Assembly: GCF_014197145.1 (NCBI RefSeq)
Contig: NZ_JACIEZ010000002.1
Location: 796,551-860,550, forward strand
DNA length: 64,000 nucleotides
DNA from: Gellertiella hungarica
Lineage (GTDB): Bacteria; Pseudomonadota; Alphaproteobacteria; Rhizobiales; Rhizobiaceae
Direction: 5' to 3'
Shown here: positions 10,609-19,190 of the stretch, piece by piece
Layout of the letters: each line of letters begins with the position of its first letter
Numbering within the stretch: the stretch's first letter is position 1
Program-made: the position numbers and the translations under genes
The notes under the pieces: generated by a model
Databases searched by the model: none
What the model was told of the DNA's origin: nothing
The model's input: the letters and a program-made list of their open reading frames with translations, nothing else

Positions 10609-11232
10609 ATGGCTTCAACCACGTTCATCAATGTCTGGATTTCGAGTTTTCTGATTTCCCTCATTCCGGGACCGGCCATGCTGTATGTCGCCGGGCAGAC
10701 CCTGGCCAATGGCCCGGGTGCCGGCCGGCAGGCGGCCCTCGGCCTGCATCTCGGGCGGTATGTCCATGTGCTGGCGGCGGTCGCCAGCATTTCCCTGGCG
10801 CTGGCGGTCATGCCCCGGGTCTATGCCGCCATCCGCATCGTCGGCGCCCTCTATCTTCTGTGGCTCGGCTTTTCCGTCATCATGCAGGTCGCCGATGCCC
10901 ATCTGTCCGATCCTGATGTTCCCGAGACACATGACCGCCGGTCGTTGCGTCAAAGCGCCTGGGTGGAGGTGCTGAACCCGACCACGGCGATGTTTTTCAT
11001 GACCCAGCTGCCACGCTATGTCGATCCGCAGGACGAAAATCCGGTGGCCAGGCTCGTGCTCTTCGGCCTGCTGCTGAGCCTCACCGCTTCGGTGGGGGAT
11101 GTGGCCAGCATGCTGTGCGCGCGCTGCCTGCGCTCCAGCCTGCGCGAGAAGGGCGGCATGATGCGCAAGGTCCAGCTCGGCGGCGGCTCGCTGCTGGTCG
11201 GGCTCGGCATGCATATCCTGCTCCCGGGCTGA
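10609..11232 (+). CDS. LysE/RhtB-family amino-acid exporter (first copy)
   Basis: 207 residues with about six hydrophobic segments and the family signature near the N-terminus (LIPGPAMLYVAGQTL). It also has the usual conserved motif before the middle helices (VEVLNPTTAMFFMTQLP). Members export amino acids or related small metabolites across the inner membrane; the substrate cannot be read from sequence. GGGAG lies about 6 bases before ATG 10609. A palindromic box (10530) and repeat R1 precede it, and repeat R2 follows. A second LysE-type gene lies 2.1 kb downstream with a similar upstream region. Confidence 0.88.
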   Translation: MASTTFINVWISSFLISLIPGPAMLYVAGQTLANGPGAGRQAALGLHLGRYVHVLAAVASISLALAVMPRVYAAIRIVGALYLLWLGFSVIMQVADAHLSDPDVPETHDRRSLRQSAWVEVLNPTTAMFFMTQLPRYVDPQDENPVARLVLFGLLLSLTASVGDVASMLCARCLRSSLREKGGMMRKVQLGGGSLLVGLGMHILLPG

Positions 11233-11284
11233 TGGGGGAGGCGTCATCCCCGCCGCACCCTTGAACGGGTGCGAAAGCCACATG

Positions 11285-11540
11285 AAAACAAGATTAATCT
11301 AAATTAGAGAATTACGGAACAAGCGCCGTCCATCCTAGGGTGGGGCGTCGCGATGGCCGGGCGGCACGCGCCAGAGCCGCCCCTCGATAAAGGACATCCG
11401 GCCGCCTGTCTTGACCATGTGTTACCCCAGGGCAGGTATGTTGGCACATCTTGTCAGGAGCGCCGGAATCTGGTCCGGCTGGGGCGAGGGACGGGCAGGA
11501 CCCGCTCTCGTCCACTCCTGATCTTTTGCCCCACGGGCCG
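11285..11540 (+). repeat. Structured intergenic repeat R2 (homologue of R1)
   Basis: A diverged direct copy of R1. CAGGAG (11455-11460) pairs with CTCCTG (11515-11520) around CCGG...CCGG (11463-11478) and GGCGAG...CTCGTC (11483-11512, with a G-U pair). Inner GGG/CCC replaces the GGGG/CCCC of R1. The helices persist while bases change, which supports a folded RNA. ATCTTTT follows. It ends just beyond the 3' end of a minus-strand gene, so it is not simply a LysE leader. Confidence 0.6.
11291..11300. promoter_or_regulatory. Palindrome AGATTAATCT at the left end of R2
   Basis: The counterpart of AGACTAGTCT in R1, again fused to TCTAAATTAGA (11298-11308). Two paired changes (C to T, G to A) keep the palindrome intact. 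Confidence 0.4.
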
Positions 11541-11544
11541 GCGT

Positions 11545-12015
11545 TCAGCCCGCAACCGGTGCCGGCAGGCTGTACTGATGAAGCCGTCCGAGAAGTCCCA
11601 CGAAGCTTTCCGCGAACCGCTCGATCGGCTGGCTGCGATCGTCGGGCATCTCGATGCGGATGCCGTCATCGCCTTCGTCCAGGCAGGCAAAGACGGTCAG
11701 CCAGCTGTTGCCCGTGGGCAGCGACAGCACCGCAATCCGCCGGGCATTGGGCAGGAGGCTGCTTGCCGGCAGTTCGAACAGGTAGACGCCGCCGACGGCC
11801 TCTGCCGCCCGGCGCACCTCGTCGACGAAATCTCCCTCGTGGTGGAAATGGGCGAGCGAAAGCTCGAGCTCCAGCACGGCCTCTTCCAGAAGCGAGGGCA
11901 GGATCGTGCCATGAAGCACGGGGGACGGGTCGAAGCGGCGCGGTGCGGCGAGCGCAGGCGGCGGCTCGCTCCCGCGGGCGGTCGAGGCAGGGCTGAAGCG
12001 GGTGGCATCCATCAT
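11545..12015 (-). CDS. Hypothetical protein, 156 aa
   Basis: I do not recognise a family. The product is soluble, acidic and without a signal peptide. It has an alternating pattern with likely helices (LPSLLEEAVLELELSLAHF) and a strand-rich middle (ARRIAVLSLPTGNSWLTVFACLD). Codon use is normal for the region, which supports real coding. I chose the start at 12015 (MMDATRF) because AAGGAG lies 9 bases upstream. An in-frame ATG at 12033 lacks a good site. It is convergent with the first LysE-type gene, and R2 lies just past its stop codon. Confidence 0.6.
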   Translation of the reverse strand: MMDATRFSPASTARGSEPPPALAAPRRFDPSPVLHGTILPSLLEEAVLELELSLAHFHHEGDFVDEVRRAAEAVGGVYLFELPASSLLPNARRIAVLSLPTGNSWLTVFACLDEGDDGIRIEMPDDRSQPIERFAESFVGLLGRLHQYSLPAPVAG

Positions 12016-12330
12016 CTGAAAGGGCTCCTTCATGGGGCCGGACCGGTGCGCGGCAACGGGGACAAGCCCGCCATCCCGCATCCGTCCGTCAGTTCATCCC
12101 CCCGCCGTCTGGCCTCGTTGCCAGCAAAGCGTGGTCATTTTGAGACAATCAAGAATTCATTAACCATGAAAATTAACGTTTGTTTCATCTTGCAGCTGCG
12201 GAAATCCGCAGATGCGCGCCAGCGGAGGGGCAGGGCACCCGCGGAAAAGCGCGTCGCCAAGGCCGCGAATCTCGACTAGAAAGGGTGGACCTATCCGAGA
12301 CCGTCCAGAAAGCCGAGGATTGCCGCCTCC
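12016..12330. other. Intergenic region, divergent promoters
   Basis: 315 bp between a minus-strand gene and the plus-strand DUF1499 gene. An A/T-rich stretch at 12140-12185 (GAATTCATTAACCATGAAAA) is the likely promoter area. No repeat or hairpin was seen. Confidence 0.4.
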
Positions 12331-13236
12331 ATGATGATCCGCTTCGAAAGGCCCGTTTCGCGCTCGGCCTATCTGGCCCGGCGCCTCGGCCACATGGGCT
12401 TCCTTCTGACGCTGGCGGCGCTGGTGACGCATCGCTTCGGGCTGATCGCCACCCCCTCCTTCGTGGCGCTGGTGATGGTGTCGGCGGTCTTTGCCGCGGC
12501 GGCGGTGGTCTTCGCGCTCGTCGGGCTGCAGCGGCTCTGGCAGGTCGGCGCCGAAGGCGGGCTTGCGGCCATGCGGGCGCTCCTCGTCTCGCTGCTGCCG
12601 CTTTCGCTCGTGGGGCTTGCGGTCGAGGGTGCGCGGACGACGCCGGATATAGCCGACATTTCCACCGACCGGCGCGAGCCGCCCGCCTGGATCGAGCCGC
12701 CCAGGGCAAACCAGGTCTTCCTGCCTCCGCCGGACCGGTCGCCCGCGGCGATTGCCCGGGCCGAAACCGCCTATCCCGATCTCACCGGACGGCGCTACGA
12801 GGGGGCGCTCGACCGCGTCTACCGGGCCGTGACCAAGGTGGCGGCGCAGGAGCGCATCGCCATCCTGTCCGAAAGCGGCATCGAGAAGGCGGTGGACCTG
12901 GAGGATGCGCCGCTTCCCGAAAGGCCGGATACCGCCGCCGTCGGCGATGCGCCGGCCGAAACGCCGGCCATCGGCCCGGTTCCGCTGGAGCGGCCCGATG
13001 CCGCGCTGGGACCGGTGCCGCGCGGCGACGTGCTGCTGCAGGGCGAGAAGAAGACGCTCGTCCTGGGCCTGCCCTTCGACGTGGTCATCCGCCTGCGCGA
13101 GGATGCCGAGACAACCTCCGTGGATATCCGCGTGGCTGCCCGCTATGGCAACCGGGATTTCGGCATGGGCGCGGAGATCGCGGAATCCTACCTTCGGGCG
13201 CTGGATGCCGAGCTGCTGGGCATTGCGGGAAGCTGA
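12331..13236 (+). CDS. DUF1499-family membrane protein
   Basis: 301 residues. Three hydrophobic segments lie in the first ~100 residues (GFLLTLAALV, ALVMVSAVFAAAAVVFALV, LLVSLLPLSLVGLAV). A soluble DUF1499-type domain follows, beginning TTPDIADISTDRREPPAW, the family hallmark, and running to the end. An Ala/Pro-rich insert at about 205-245 (DAPAETPAIGPVPLERP) looks like a flexible loop. Function is unknown; members are membrane-attached and often near transport genes. ATG 12331 has GAGG about 12 bases upstream; an adjoining second ATG is possible. Confidence 0.75.
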   Translation: MMIRFERPVSRSAYLARRLGHMGFLLTLAALVTHRFGLIATPSFVALVMVSAVFAAAAVVFALVGLQRLWQVGAEGGLAAMRALLVSLLPLSLVGLAVEGARTTPDIADISTDRREPPAWIEPPRANQVFLPPPDRSPAAIARAETAYPDLTGRRYEGALDRVYRAVTKVAAQERIAILSESGIEKAVDLEDAPLPERPDTAAVGDAPAETPAIGPVPLERPDAALGPVPRGDVLLQGEKKTLVLGLPFDVVIRLREDAETTSVDIRVAARYGNRDFGMGAEIAESYLRALDAELLGIAGS

Positions 13237-13295
13237 AGGTTGAGAAAAGCCCCGTGCGCGGGGCGGGGCTCTTCCCGCTCCGGCGTCGTCCAATC

Positions 13296-13308
13296 TTGGA
13301 CTAATCCA
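13296..13308. promoter_or_regulatory. Operator-like near-palindrome upstream of the second LysE-type gene
   Basis: TTGGACTAATCCA lies 75 bp before ATG 13371. It matches the box at 10530 in sequence and in distance to the gene. GCGTCGTCCAA just upstream (13283-13293) also recurs right after the ppdK stop (10224). Confidence 0.5.
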
Positions 13309-13370
13309 TTCACACATATTCAAAGTCGAAATTAAGAATAATACGATGGATGCTCCAAGGGAGGAGCGCC

Positions 13371-14000
13371 ATGATCGTACCCAGCCAGGCATTGACCTTT
13401 GCCGGCACCATCCTGCTCGTCGGCATCGTGCCGGGGCCGGCGATGCTCTATGTGGCGGCGGAGGCCCTTTACGGTGGCCGCCGCGCCGGCCTGCAATCGG
13501 TGCTCGGCGTGCATATCGGCGCCTATGTCCATGTGCTTGCGGCCGCCAGCGGCCTGGCGCTTCTCTTCCACACCTTTCCGGCGGCGCTTGCCGTGATCCA
13601 GTTTGCCGGCGCGCTCTACCTGGTCTTCATCGGGCTGAAGATGCTGAAGACGCGCCATCTCGGCCGGGCCGTGCCCGAACCAAGCGCCCGGCCGCCGCGC
13701 CAGACGCTCTGGCGCAGCATCGCGGTGGAGGCCCTCAATCCCAAGTCGGCGATCTTCTTCATGGCGCTGCTGCCGCAATTTGCCTGCCCGGATGCGGCCA
13801 TGCCGGTGCCGCTGCAGCTGCTGCTTCTGGGCATTGTCGCCAACATACTGCTTTCGGGGATCGAGACCGGCGTGGTGCTGACGGCGGGGATCGTGCGCCA
13901 CCGGGTGAAGACGGCCGCGCAATCGGCCGCGCTCGCCCGGCTTGCCGGCGGGGTCCTGATCGTCTGCCTCGGCGTCCATCTGGCGCTTTCACCCTTGTGA
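13371..14000 (+). CDS. LysE/RhtB-family amino-acid exporter (second copy)
   Basis: 209 residues with the same layout as the product of 10609-11232: VPGPAMLYVAAEALYGG near the N-terminus, about six membrane segments, and VEALNPKSAIFFMALLP. The two proteins are clear paralogues but well diverged. ATG 13371 is fixed by GGGAGGAG 6 bases upstream. The upstream box at 13296 suggests co-regulation with the first copy. An AAAAGCCCCG/CGGGGC hairpin at 13243-13262 probably ends the DUF1499 transcript before it. The exported substrate is unknown. Confidence 0.88.
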   Translation: MIVPSQALTFAGTILLVGIVPGPAMLYVAAEALYGGRRAGLQSVLGVHIGAYVHVLAAASGLALLFHTFPAALAVIQFAGALYLVFIGLKMLKTRHLGRAVPEPSARPPRQTLWRSIAVEALNPKSAIFFMALLPQFACPDAAMPVPLQLLLLGIVANILLSGIETGVVLTAGIVRHRVKTAAQSAALARLAGGVLIVCLGVHLALSPL

Positions 14001-14206
14001 GGCCGGCCATGCTACGGGCGATCCTGGCTTGTTTCCACGCAACGCTGCGGCTTCTGACGCTCCAGCCCGAGGGCGTGGCGGGTTGCCGGTCCGGGCGTGG
14101 CGATGACGGGGCGGCGAGGGGCCGCACCCACCCCATGGCTTGAACTTCGGGCCTTCGCTCCCCACGTCCCCTTGCGAGCGGACTGTCAATCGGAGTGAAC
14201 AAGACC

Positions 14207-14518
14207 ATGAATCATGGCGTTAACGGAATGCAATGCCCGATGTGCCGGGTGAACCTGGTGATGAGCGAGCGCCAGGGCATCGAGATCGATTACTGCCCGC
14301 AATGCCGCGGCGTGTGGCTCGATCGTGGGGAACTGGACAAGATCATCGAGCGAAGCGTGCCGGCGGCACCCGCGGCCGCGCCGGCCCAGCCCCAATCGCA
14401 GCCCCAGCCCCAGCCGCAATACAGCCAGCCCCAGGGCTATCCGCCCCAGCAGGGCTATCCGCAGCAGCCCTATTACCACAAGCGCAAGAAGAGCTTCCTC
14501 GAGGAACTCTTCGACTGA
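14207..14518 (+). CDS. TFIIB-type zinc-ribbon protein with Gln/Pro-rich tail
   Basis: 103 residues. The N-terminal zinc ribbon has C10-x2-C13 and C30-x2-C33, with the family motif CPQCRGVWLDRGELDKI. A low-complexity Gln/Pro/Tyr tail follows (repeats such as QPQ, GYPPQQGYPQQP), ending in a basic/acidic cap KRKKSFLEELFD. The family is widespread and mostly unstudied. ATG 14207 has GGAG 11 bases upstream. A GTG at 14195 or ATG at 14228 are alternatives that keep both Cys pairs. Confidence 0.82.
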   Translation: MNHGVNGMQCPMCRVNLVMSERQGIEIDYCPQCRGVWLDRGELDKIIERSVPAAPAAAPAQPQSQPQPQPQYSQPQGYPPQQGYPQQPYYHKRKKSFLEELFD

Positions 14519-14534
14519 CGGGACAGGCACGGCA

Positions 14535-14564
14535 GGGGCGCGGGCGGTTTTCCGTCCGCGCCCC
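14535..14564. terminator. Bidirectional terminator between convergent genes
   Basis: GGGGCGCGGGCGG pairs with CCGTCCGCGCCCC (one mismatch) around TTTT. TTCGTTT follows on the plus strand. It separates the zinc-ribbon gene (plus) from the M15 peptidase gene (minus). Confidence 0.6.
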
Positions 14565-14583
14565 TTCGTTTCCGCAGGGTCTT

Positions 14584-15123
14584 TCAGGCGAAGCGGGCCT
14601 GCATCGCCTCGTCGATCTCCTTCAGCGAGTGGCCGGCGATGAGCGGCGAGGCCTCGCGCCGCATCTGCACATGCGGCCAGTCGGAAAAGCGCGGCCACAG
14701 CCCGCCCGCCACCAGCCCCGCCGCCTCCGCCGCCCTTGCCCAGGCGTGATAGCCGTTGTCGCGGTTCACGATCCGGGCCAGCGACCATTCCGCCACGCCA
14801 TCGACGATCCACACGCAATCCACCGCCTCGCCCCACTGGTGCCAGGAAAGCCCCGGCAGCGCCTTCGTCACCGGCGGCCCGTGGCACCGCCCGGCCTCGT
14901 CCAGCACCTCGGCCAAGTAGTAGGCCCCCGCCTGCTTCAGGTGCTGCATCGCCGCCCGGATTTCCTCGCGGCTCCGCGACTGCCGCCACAGCCGCGCCTG
15001 TTCCAGCGGCGTGCGCACCCCTTGCGTCACCCGCATCTCCAGCCCGTCGTCCCTCAGGTCGCCCAGCACCTTCTCCACGCGCTCCCGAAACCGGCCCTCC
15101 AGAGCCTCCATCCCATCCATCAT
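14584..15123 (-). CDS. M15-type peptidase (D-Ala-D-Ala carboxypeptidase / endolysin-like)
   Basis: 179 residues with no signal peptide. The fold is that of VanY/L-alanyl-D-glutamate peptidases. QGVRTPLEQARLW is the first conserved block, SWHQWGEAVDC the zinc-binding SxHxxGxAxD motif, and DWPHVQM supplies the last His. Such enzymes cut peptidoglycan stem peptides. Lack of an export signal and small size resemble phage endolysins, so a prophage origin is possible, although no phage genes are adjacent. AAGGAGG lies 4 bases before ATG 15123 and 7 before ATG 15120; either may be used. Longer frames run into repeat DNA. Confidence 0.8.
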   Translation of the reverse strand: MMDGMEALEGRFRERVEKVLGDLRDDGLEMRVTQGVRTPLEQARLWRQSRSREEIRAAMQHLKQAGAYYLAEVLDEAGRCHGPPVTKALPGLSWHQWGEAVDCVWIVDGVAEWSLARIVNRDNGYHAWARAAEAAGLVAGGLWPRFSDWPHVQMRREASPLIAGHSLKEIDEAMQARFA

Positions 15124-15239
15124 CTTGCCTCCTTGCCTGATGATGCCATCATCCCACGGCCCCGGTGCGGGGGGATGAGAACAGGAGGCGGGTATTGATT
15201 TTGCTGGTTTTCCGGGGACGGTCATCCCCGTTGGGGGGG

Positions 15240-15565
15240 CGTCGCGTTTGCCGTGCTGCACCCCCCTCTGTCCCTGCCGGGACATCTCCCCCTCAAGGGG
15301 GGAGATCGACTCCGCGGTTTTTGCTTTCCCCAAACAACAAACGTCTCAGTTGCTGAAGGGGTGATGGGGACTGCCCACATCAACCCCCTCCCGATCTCCC
15401 CCCTTGAGGGGGAGATGCCCGGCAGGGCAGAGGGGGGTGCGGTGCGGCAAAGGAAACACAGTGCGAGGCACGGCCGATCTCCCCCCTTGAGGGGGAGATG
15501 TCGGCGAAGCCGACAGAGGGGGGTGCGCATCGGCAAACGCGACGCCGTGCGAGGCACGGCCAATC
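15240..15565. repeat. Composite GC-palindrome repeat, centre reversed
   Basis: The left arm is at 15259-15306. The centre at 15307-15390 is the reverse complement of the centre at 4977. The first right arm (GCCC/GGGC hairpin) is near 15392-15440. A second arm near 15475-15565 carries a different hairpin, TGTCGGC/GCCGACA (15499-15515). The whole unit is intergenic between the M15 peptidase and cysN. Confidence 0.85.
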
Positions 15566-15584
15566 CCCCGCGACCCGCATAAGC

Positions 15585-15608
15585 AAAAAGGGCGCCCCGC
15601 GGGCGCCC
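15585..15608 (-). terminator. Rho-independent terminator of cysN
   Basis: On the minus strand GGGCGCCC-GCG-GGGCGCCC is followed by TTTTTGC. It lies 10 bp after the cysN stop codon, so it ends the cys operon transcript before the repeat element. Confidence 0.85.
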
Positions 15609-15617
15609 TCTACGGCA

Positions 15618-17114
15618 TCAGTTGTCCAGATCGTCCAGCAGTTCCGCGGCGCGGCCGGCGGTGGTGCGGCGGATGTCCACCTCGTCGCGGCGGTTGGCGA
15701 AGGCTTCGCTGGCCATGATCTGGTCGGCGAGGTCGGCCGGGAGCGAGAGGATGACGCGGCGGTCGTTCTCGTGGATGCCGCCGATGTCGTTGCGCCGTGC
15801 GGTGATCATGCCGCCGGCCACCGTGTTGTTGGTGTCGGGGTCGATGAGGATGAAGGCGCCGGTGGTGCGGTTCTGCTCGTAGGGATCGAAGATCGCGATC
15901 TCGTCGAAGGCGAGATGCACCTTGCCGATGGCGTTCATGGGAAGCGCTTCGGCGTGGTGGTGCCACTTGCCCGTCTTGAGGTCGAGCTGGCTGGCCGGCT
16001 GCACGGTGACGCGCTGGCGGCGGGAGCCGCTCTTCAGCCAGTAGCGCTTGCCGGGTTCGATGCCGGAGGGCTGGAGCGCCACGATCTGCGCATCGAAGGC
16101 GAGGCCGATCTGCGGCTGGCTTTCCAGCGAGACGATCATGTCGCCGCGCGCGACGTCCACCTGCCGGTCGAGCACCAGCGTGATGGCATCGCCGGCCACG
16201 GCGGCGTTGCGCACCAGGTCGAAGGTGACGATCTTGGTGACGTTGGCGATCATGCCCGAAGGCAGGATGGCGACGCTGTCGCCCGGCTTCACCGAGCCGC
16301 CGGCGACGGTGCCCTGATAGCCGCGGAAGCTTTCGCCGGGGCGGGACACGCGCTGCACCGGCAGGCGGAAGCCGACGGTCTGGGCGGAGCGGACGGTGGC
16401 GAGCTCCAGCGTTTCGACCAGCGTCGGGCCTTCATACCAGGGCATGGCATCGGTGCCGCGATAGACGACATTCTCGCCCTTCAGCGCCGACATCGGGATG
16501 GCGGTCACCTGGCGGATGCCGAGCGAGAGCGCCAGCTCCTTGAAATCATGGGCGATCTTCTCGAAGCCCGCGCGGTCGTAGCCGGTCAGGTCGATCTTGT
16601 TCACGGCCAGCACGAACTGGCGGATGCCCATCAGCGAGGCGATGGTGGCGTGGCGGCGGGTCTGTTCGAGAAGGCCGGCGCGCGCATCGACCAGCAGCAC
16701 GGCGAGATCGGCGGTGGAAGCGCCGGTCGCCATGTTGCGGGTATACTGCTCGTGGCCGGGCGTATCGGCAACGATGAAGGAGCGCTTGTCGGTGGAGAAG
16801 TAGCGGTAGGCGACATCGATGGTGATGCCCTGTTCCCGCTCGGCCTGGAGACCGTCGAGCAGCAGCGCGAAATCGGGCAGGCCGAGATCGTTCTGCTTGC
16901 CGCTGTCGCGGTGAAGCGAGGCGGCCTGGTCTTCCTTGACGGCCTTGGTATCCCACAGGAGACGGCCGATCAGCGTCGACTTGCCGTCATCCACGGAACC
17001 GCAGGTGATGAGACGAAGCGGGCGGGTATCGCGCACGACGGGAGCCGTTTCCGCATGGGGAAGGCTGGTGACGGTGGCGCTGGCTGCGAGCGCGGCGGTG
17101 GCGGTTGCGGACAT
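15618..17114 (-). CDS. cysN: Sulfate adenylyltransferase subunit 1 (GTPase)
   Basis: 498 residues. The GTPase subunit of ATP sulfurylase drives APS formation from sulfate and ATP. EF-Tu-like G motifs are present: GSVDDGKSTL (G1), ADTPGHEQY (G3) and NKID (G4). Two beta-barrel domains follow. There is no C-terminal APS kinase (CysC) domain, unlike NodQ-type fusions. The start ATG 17114 lies one base past the cysD stop codon, which points to translational coupling; upstream in-frame codons belong to the cysD overlap. The N-terminal ~28 residues are Ala/Thr-rich. Confidence 0.95.
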   Translation of the reverse strand: MSATATAALAASATVTSLPHAETAPVVRDTRPLRLITCGSVDDGKSTLIGRLLWDTKAVKEDQAASLHRDSGKQNDLGLPDFALLLDGLQAEREQGITIDVAYRYFSTDKRSFIVADTPGHEQYTRNMATGASTADLAVLLVDARAGLLEQTRRHATIASLMGIRQFVLAVNKIDLTGYDRAGFEKIAHDFKELALSLGIRQVTAIPMSALKGENVVYRGTDAMPWYEGPTLVETLELATVRSAQTVGFRLPVQRVSRPGESFRGYQGTVAGGSVKPGDSVAILPSGMIANVTKIVTFDLVRNAAVAGDAITLVLDRQVDVARGDMIVSLESQPQIGLAFDAQIVALQPSGIEPGKRYWLKSGSRRQRVTVQPASQLDLKTGKWHHHAEALPMNAIGKVHLAFDEIAIFDPYEQNRTTGAFILIDPDTNNTVAGGMITARRNDIGGIHENDRRVILSLPADLADQIMASEAFANRRDEVDIRRTTAGRAAELLDDLDN

Positions 17115-17115
17115 C

Positions 17116-18069
17116 TCAGAAATACCCTTCGCGTTTCTTCTTTTCCATGGAGCCGGCCTGATCGCGGTCGATGGCGCGGCCCTGGCGTTCGGAGACGGTT
17201 GCAATTTCAAGCTCGGCGATCACCTCTTCCAGATTGGAGGCGGTGGAGCGGATGGCGCCGGTGAGCGGCCAGCAGCCGAGCGTGCGGAAGCGGATGTAAT
17301 CCTCCTGGACCTGTTCGCCCGGCAGCGCCTCGAAGCGCGGATCTTCCGCCCAGAGCAGCATGCCGTCGCGCTCCACGAACTTGCGCTTCTTGGCGTAGTA
17401 GAGCGGCACCAGCGGAATGTCTTCCGCCTGGATGTAGCGCCAGATATCCACCTCGGTCCAGTTGGAGAGCGGGAAGGCGCGCACGCTCTCTCCCTTGCGG
17501 ATCATGCCGTTATAGACGTTCCACAGCTCGGGGCGCTGGTTGCGCGGGTCCCACTTGTGGTCGGGCGTGCGGAAGGAATAGATGCGCTCCTTGGCGCGGG
17601 AGGCTTCCTCGTCGCGGCGCGCGCCGCCGAAGGCCGCGTCATACTGGCCGGCATCGAGCGCCTGGCGCAGCGCCTCGGTCTTCATGATGTCGGTATAGAG
17701 CGCCGAGCCGTGGGTGAAGGGCGTGATGTTCTCCGCCACGCCGCGCGGGTTGCGGTGCTCGATGAGATCGAGGTCGTAGCGCTTCGCGGTCTCGTCGCGG
17801 AAGTCGATCATTTCCGGGAATTTCCAGCCGGTGTTGATGTGCACCAGCGGGAAGGGCACGCGGCCGGGATAGAAGGCCTTGCGCGCCAGATGCAGCAGCA
17901 CGGACGAGTCCTTGCCGATGGAATAGAGCATCACGGGGCGTTCGAATTCGGCGGCCACTTCACGGAAGATGTGGATCGCCTCGTTTTCGAGCGCCTTCAG
18001 ATGCGGATCGAGGGGCGGCTTGGACGGAGCCGGGTTCTTCAGTTCGACGTCCGGGCGGGTGTCGGGCAT
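17116..18069 (-). CDS. cysD: Sulfate adenylyltransferase subunit 2
   Basis: 317 residues, the catalytic subunit of ATP sulfurylase. The PP-loop ([17 protein letters not shown]) binds ATP. The conserved blocks [33 protein letters not shown] and [12 protein letters not shown] are all present. The length is normal. It lies between cysH (91 bp upstream) and cysN (1-bp gap), so it is probably one operon. GGAG sits about 8 bases before the ATG. Confidence 0.96.
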   Translation of the reverse strand: MPDTRPDVELKNPAPSKPPLDPHLKALENEAIHIFREVAAEFERPVMLYSIGKDSSVLLHLARKAFYPGRVPFPLVHINTGWKFPEMIDFRDETAKRYDLDLIEHRNPRGVAENITPFTHGSALYTDIMKTEALRQALDAGQYDAAFGGARRDEEASRAKERIYSFRTPDHKWDPRNQRPELWNVYNGMIRKGESVRAFPLSNWTEVDIWRYIQAEDIPLVPLYYAKKRKFVERDGMLLWAEDPRFEALPGEQVQEDYIRFRTLGCWPLTGAIRSTASNLEEVIAELEIATVSERQGRAIDRDQAGSMEKKKREGYF

Positions 18070-18160
18070 GGGTTACTCCAGTGATGTCCCCTGGTCCGGC
18101 GTCTCGGGAGGATCGGGCCGGCGGGGGTAAAAGGTCGGTTGCGATGTGTTCGTGTGCGGC

Positions 18161-18916
18161 TCAGGCCGGTTCGGGAAGGGAGGAGGAGGCGGCGGCTTCG
18201 GCCACGTGCAGGCCGCATTCGCGCTTCTCGTCCTGCTCCCACCACCAGCGGCCGGCGCGCTCCGGCTCGCCGGGCTTGATGGCGCGGGTACAGGGCTCGC
18301 AACCGATGGAAGGATAGCCGCGCTTGTGCAGCGGGTTGACCGGCACCGCATGGGCTTCCACATAGGCATTGATGTCCTCGATCGACCAGTCGGCCAGCGG
18401 ATTGACCTTGATGAGGTTGCGCTCCGCGTCGAATTCGGCAAAGGGCGTCGTGGCGCGGTTGCCGGACTGGCCGCGGCGAAGGCCGGTGATCCAGATGCCG
18501 GCGCCCTCGAGCGCGCGGGCAAGCGGCTTCAGCTTGCGCACGCCGCAGCAGGCATGGCGGGCCTCGACGCTGTCGTAAAAGCCGTTGAGGCCATATTGCG
18601 CCGCATAGGCGTCCACATCCGCCTGCTCCGGCCGGTAAAGCCGGATGGAAAGGCCGAAGCGCTCTTCCGTCTCGCCGATCAGGTCCACGGTTTCCTTGAA
18701 GAGGCGGCCGGTTTCCAGCGTGGAAACCGCAATCTCCAGCCGGTTCAGCCCGATGGCCGCGGTGATGACCTGATCCTCGATTCCGAGCGAGGTGGTGAAA
18801 ACCGCCCGCGCCCCCAGCGCCGCCACATGCGCCAGCCGCTCTTCCAGCGGCAGGGCGGCAAGCGCGCGGTCAAGCGCATCGGCAAAGGCGGGCGTGGCTT
18901 CGAAACGATCGGTCAT
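18161..18916 (-). CDS. cysH: Phosphoadenylyl/adenylyl-sulfate reductase
   Basis: 251 residues. It reduces (P)APS to sulfite. A PP-loop-type fold carries TSLGIEDQV. Two cysteine pairs (HACCGVRK and GCEPCTRAI) are the 4Fe-4S ligands that mark the APS-reducing, plant/bacterial type. The C-terminal KRECGLH holds the catalytic Cys. With no cysC in the window, direct APS use is likely. The ATG at 18916 gives MTDRFEATPAF; its Shine-Dalgarno site is weak (GGGAA). It heads the cysHDN operon opposite an Rrf2 regulator. Confidence 0.94.
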   Translation of the reverse strand: MTDRFEATPAFADALDRALAALPLEERLAHVAALGARAVFTTSLGIEDQVITAAIGLNRLEIAVSTLETGRLFKETVDLIGETEERFGLSIRLYRPEQADVDAYAAQYGLNGFYDSVEARHACCGVRKLKPLARALEGAGIWITGLRRGQSGNRATTPFAEFDAERNLIKVNPLADWSIEDINAYVEAHAVPVNPLHKRGYPSIGCEPCTRAIKPGEPERAGRWWWEQDEKRECGLHVAEAAASSSLPEPA

Positions 18917-19077
18917 GTCAGGAATTCCCGGGCAATGTCTTTCAGTGCTGCCATTATTGCAGCTGCGAAGGGCAAAGGGAGGAAATGGCTTTGCGATATT
19001 CGAGGGGGGTAGAGCAAATATCACCCCGCTTTCGTGCTGCGGCGAAACAAGGGAGCGGGGATCACCCTCTTGAAATG

Positions 19078-19094
19078 TCTACAAAATCAGTAGA
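19078..19094. promoter_or_regulatory. Operator-like inverted repeat between cysH and the Rrf2 gene
   Basis: TCTAC-N7-GTAGA, centred in the divergent intergenic region. A related palindrome, TAGATTTATCTA, lies just after the Rrf2 gene (19679-19690). It may bind the Rrf2 regulator encoded at 19191; this is inference. Confidence 0.4.
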
Positions 19095-19190
19095 TTATGC
19101 CTGTCCAGAACCATTGAATCATTGTCTTTTTCCGGGCTTTGCGATAGGCCGGGAGGATGGACCAGACACGCTTCCAGGCATGATGTTGCG

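Noticed and set aside
10306..11515. Minus-strand ORFs in R1 (10306-10515) and R2 (11312-11515) sharing PDKM-x-Q-x-TCP
   Set aside because: The common peptide comes from the conserved repeat DNA; no ribosome sites and the rest of the two frames does not match.
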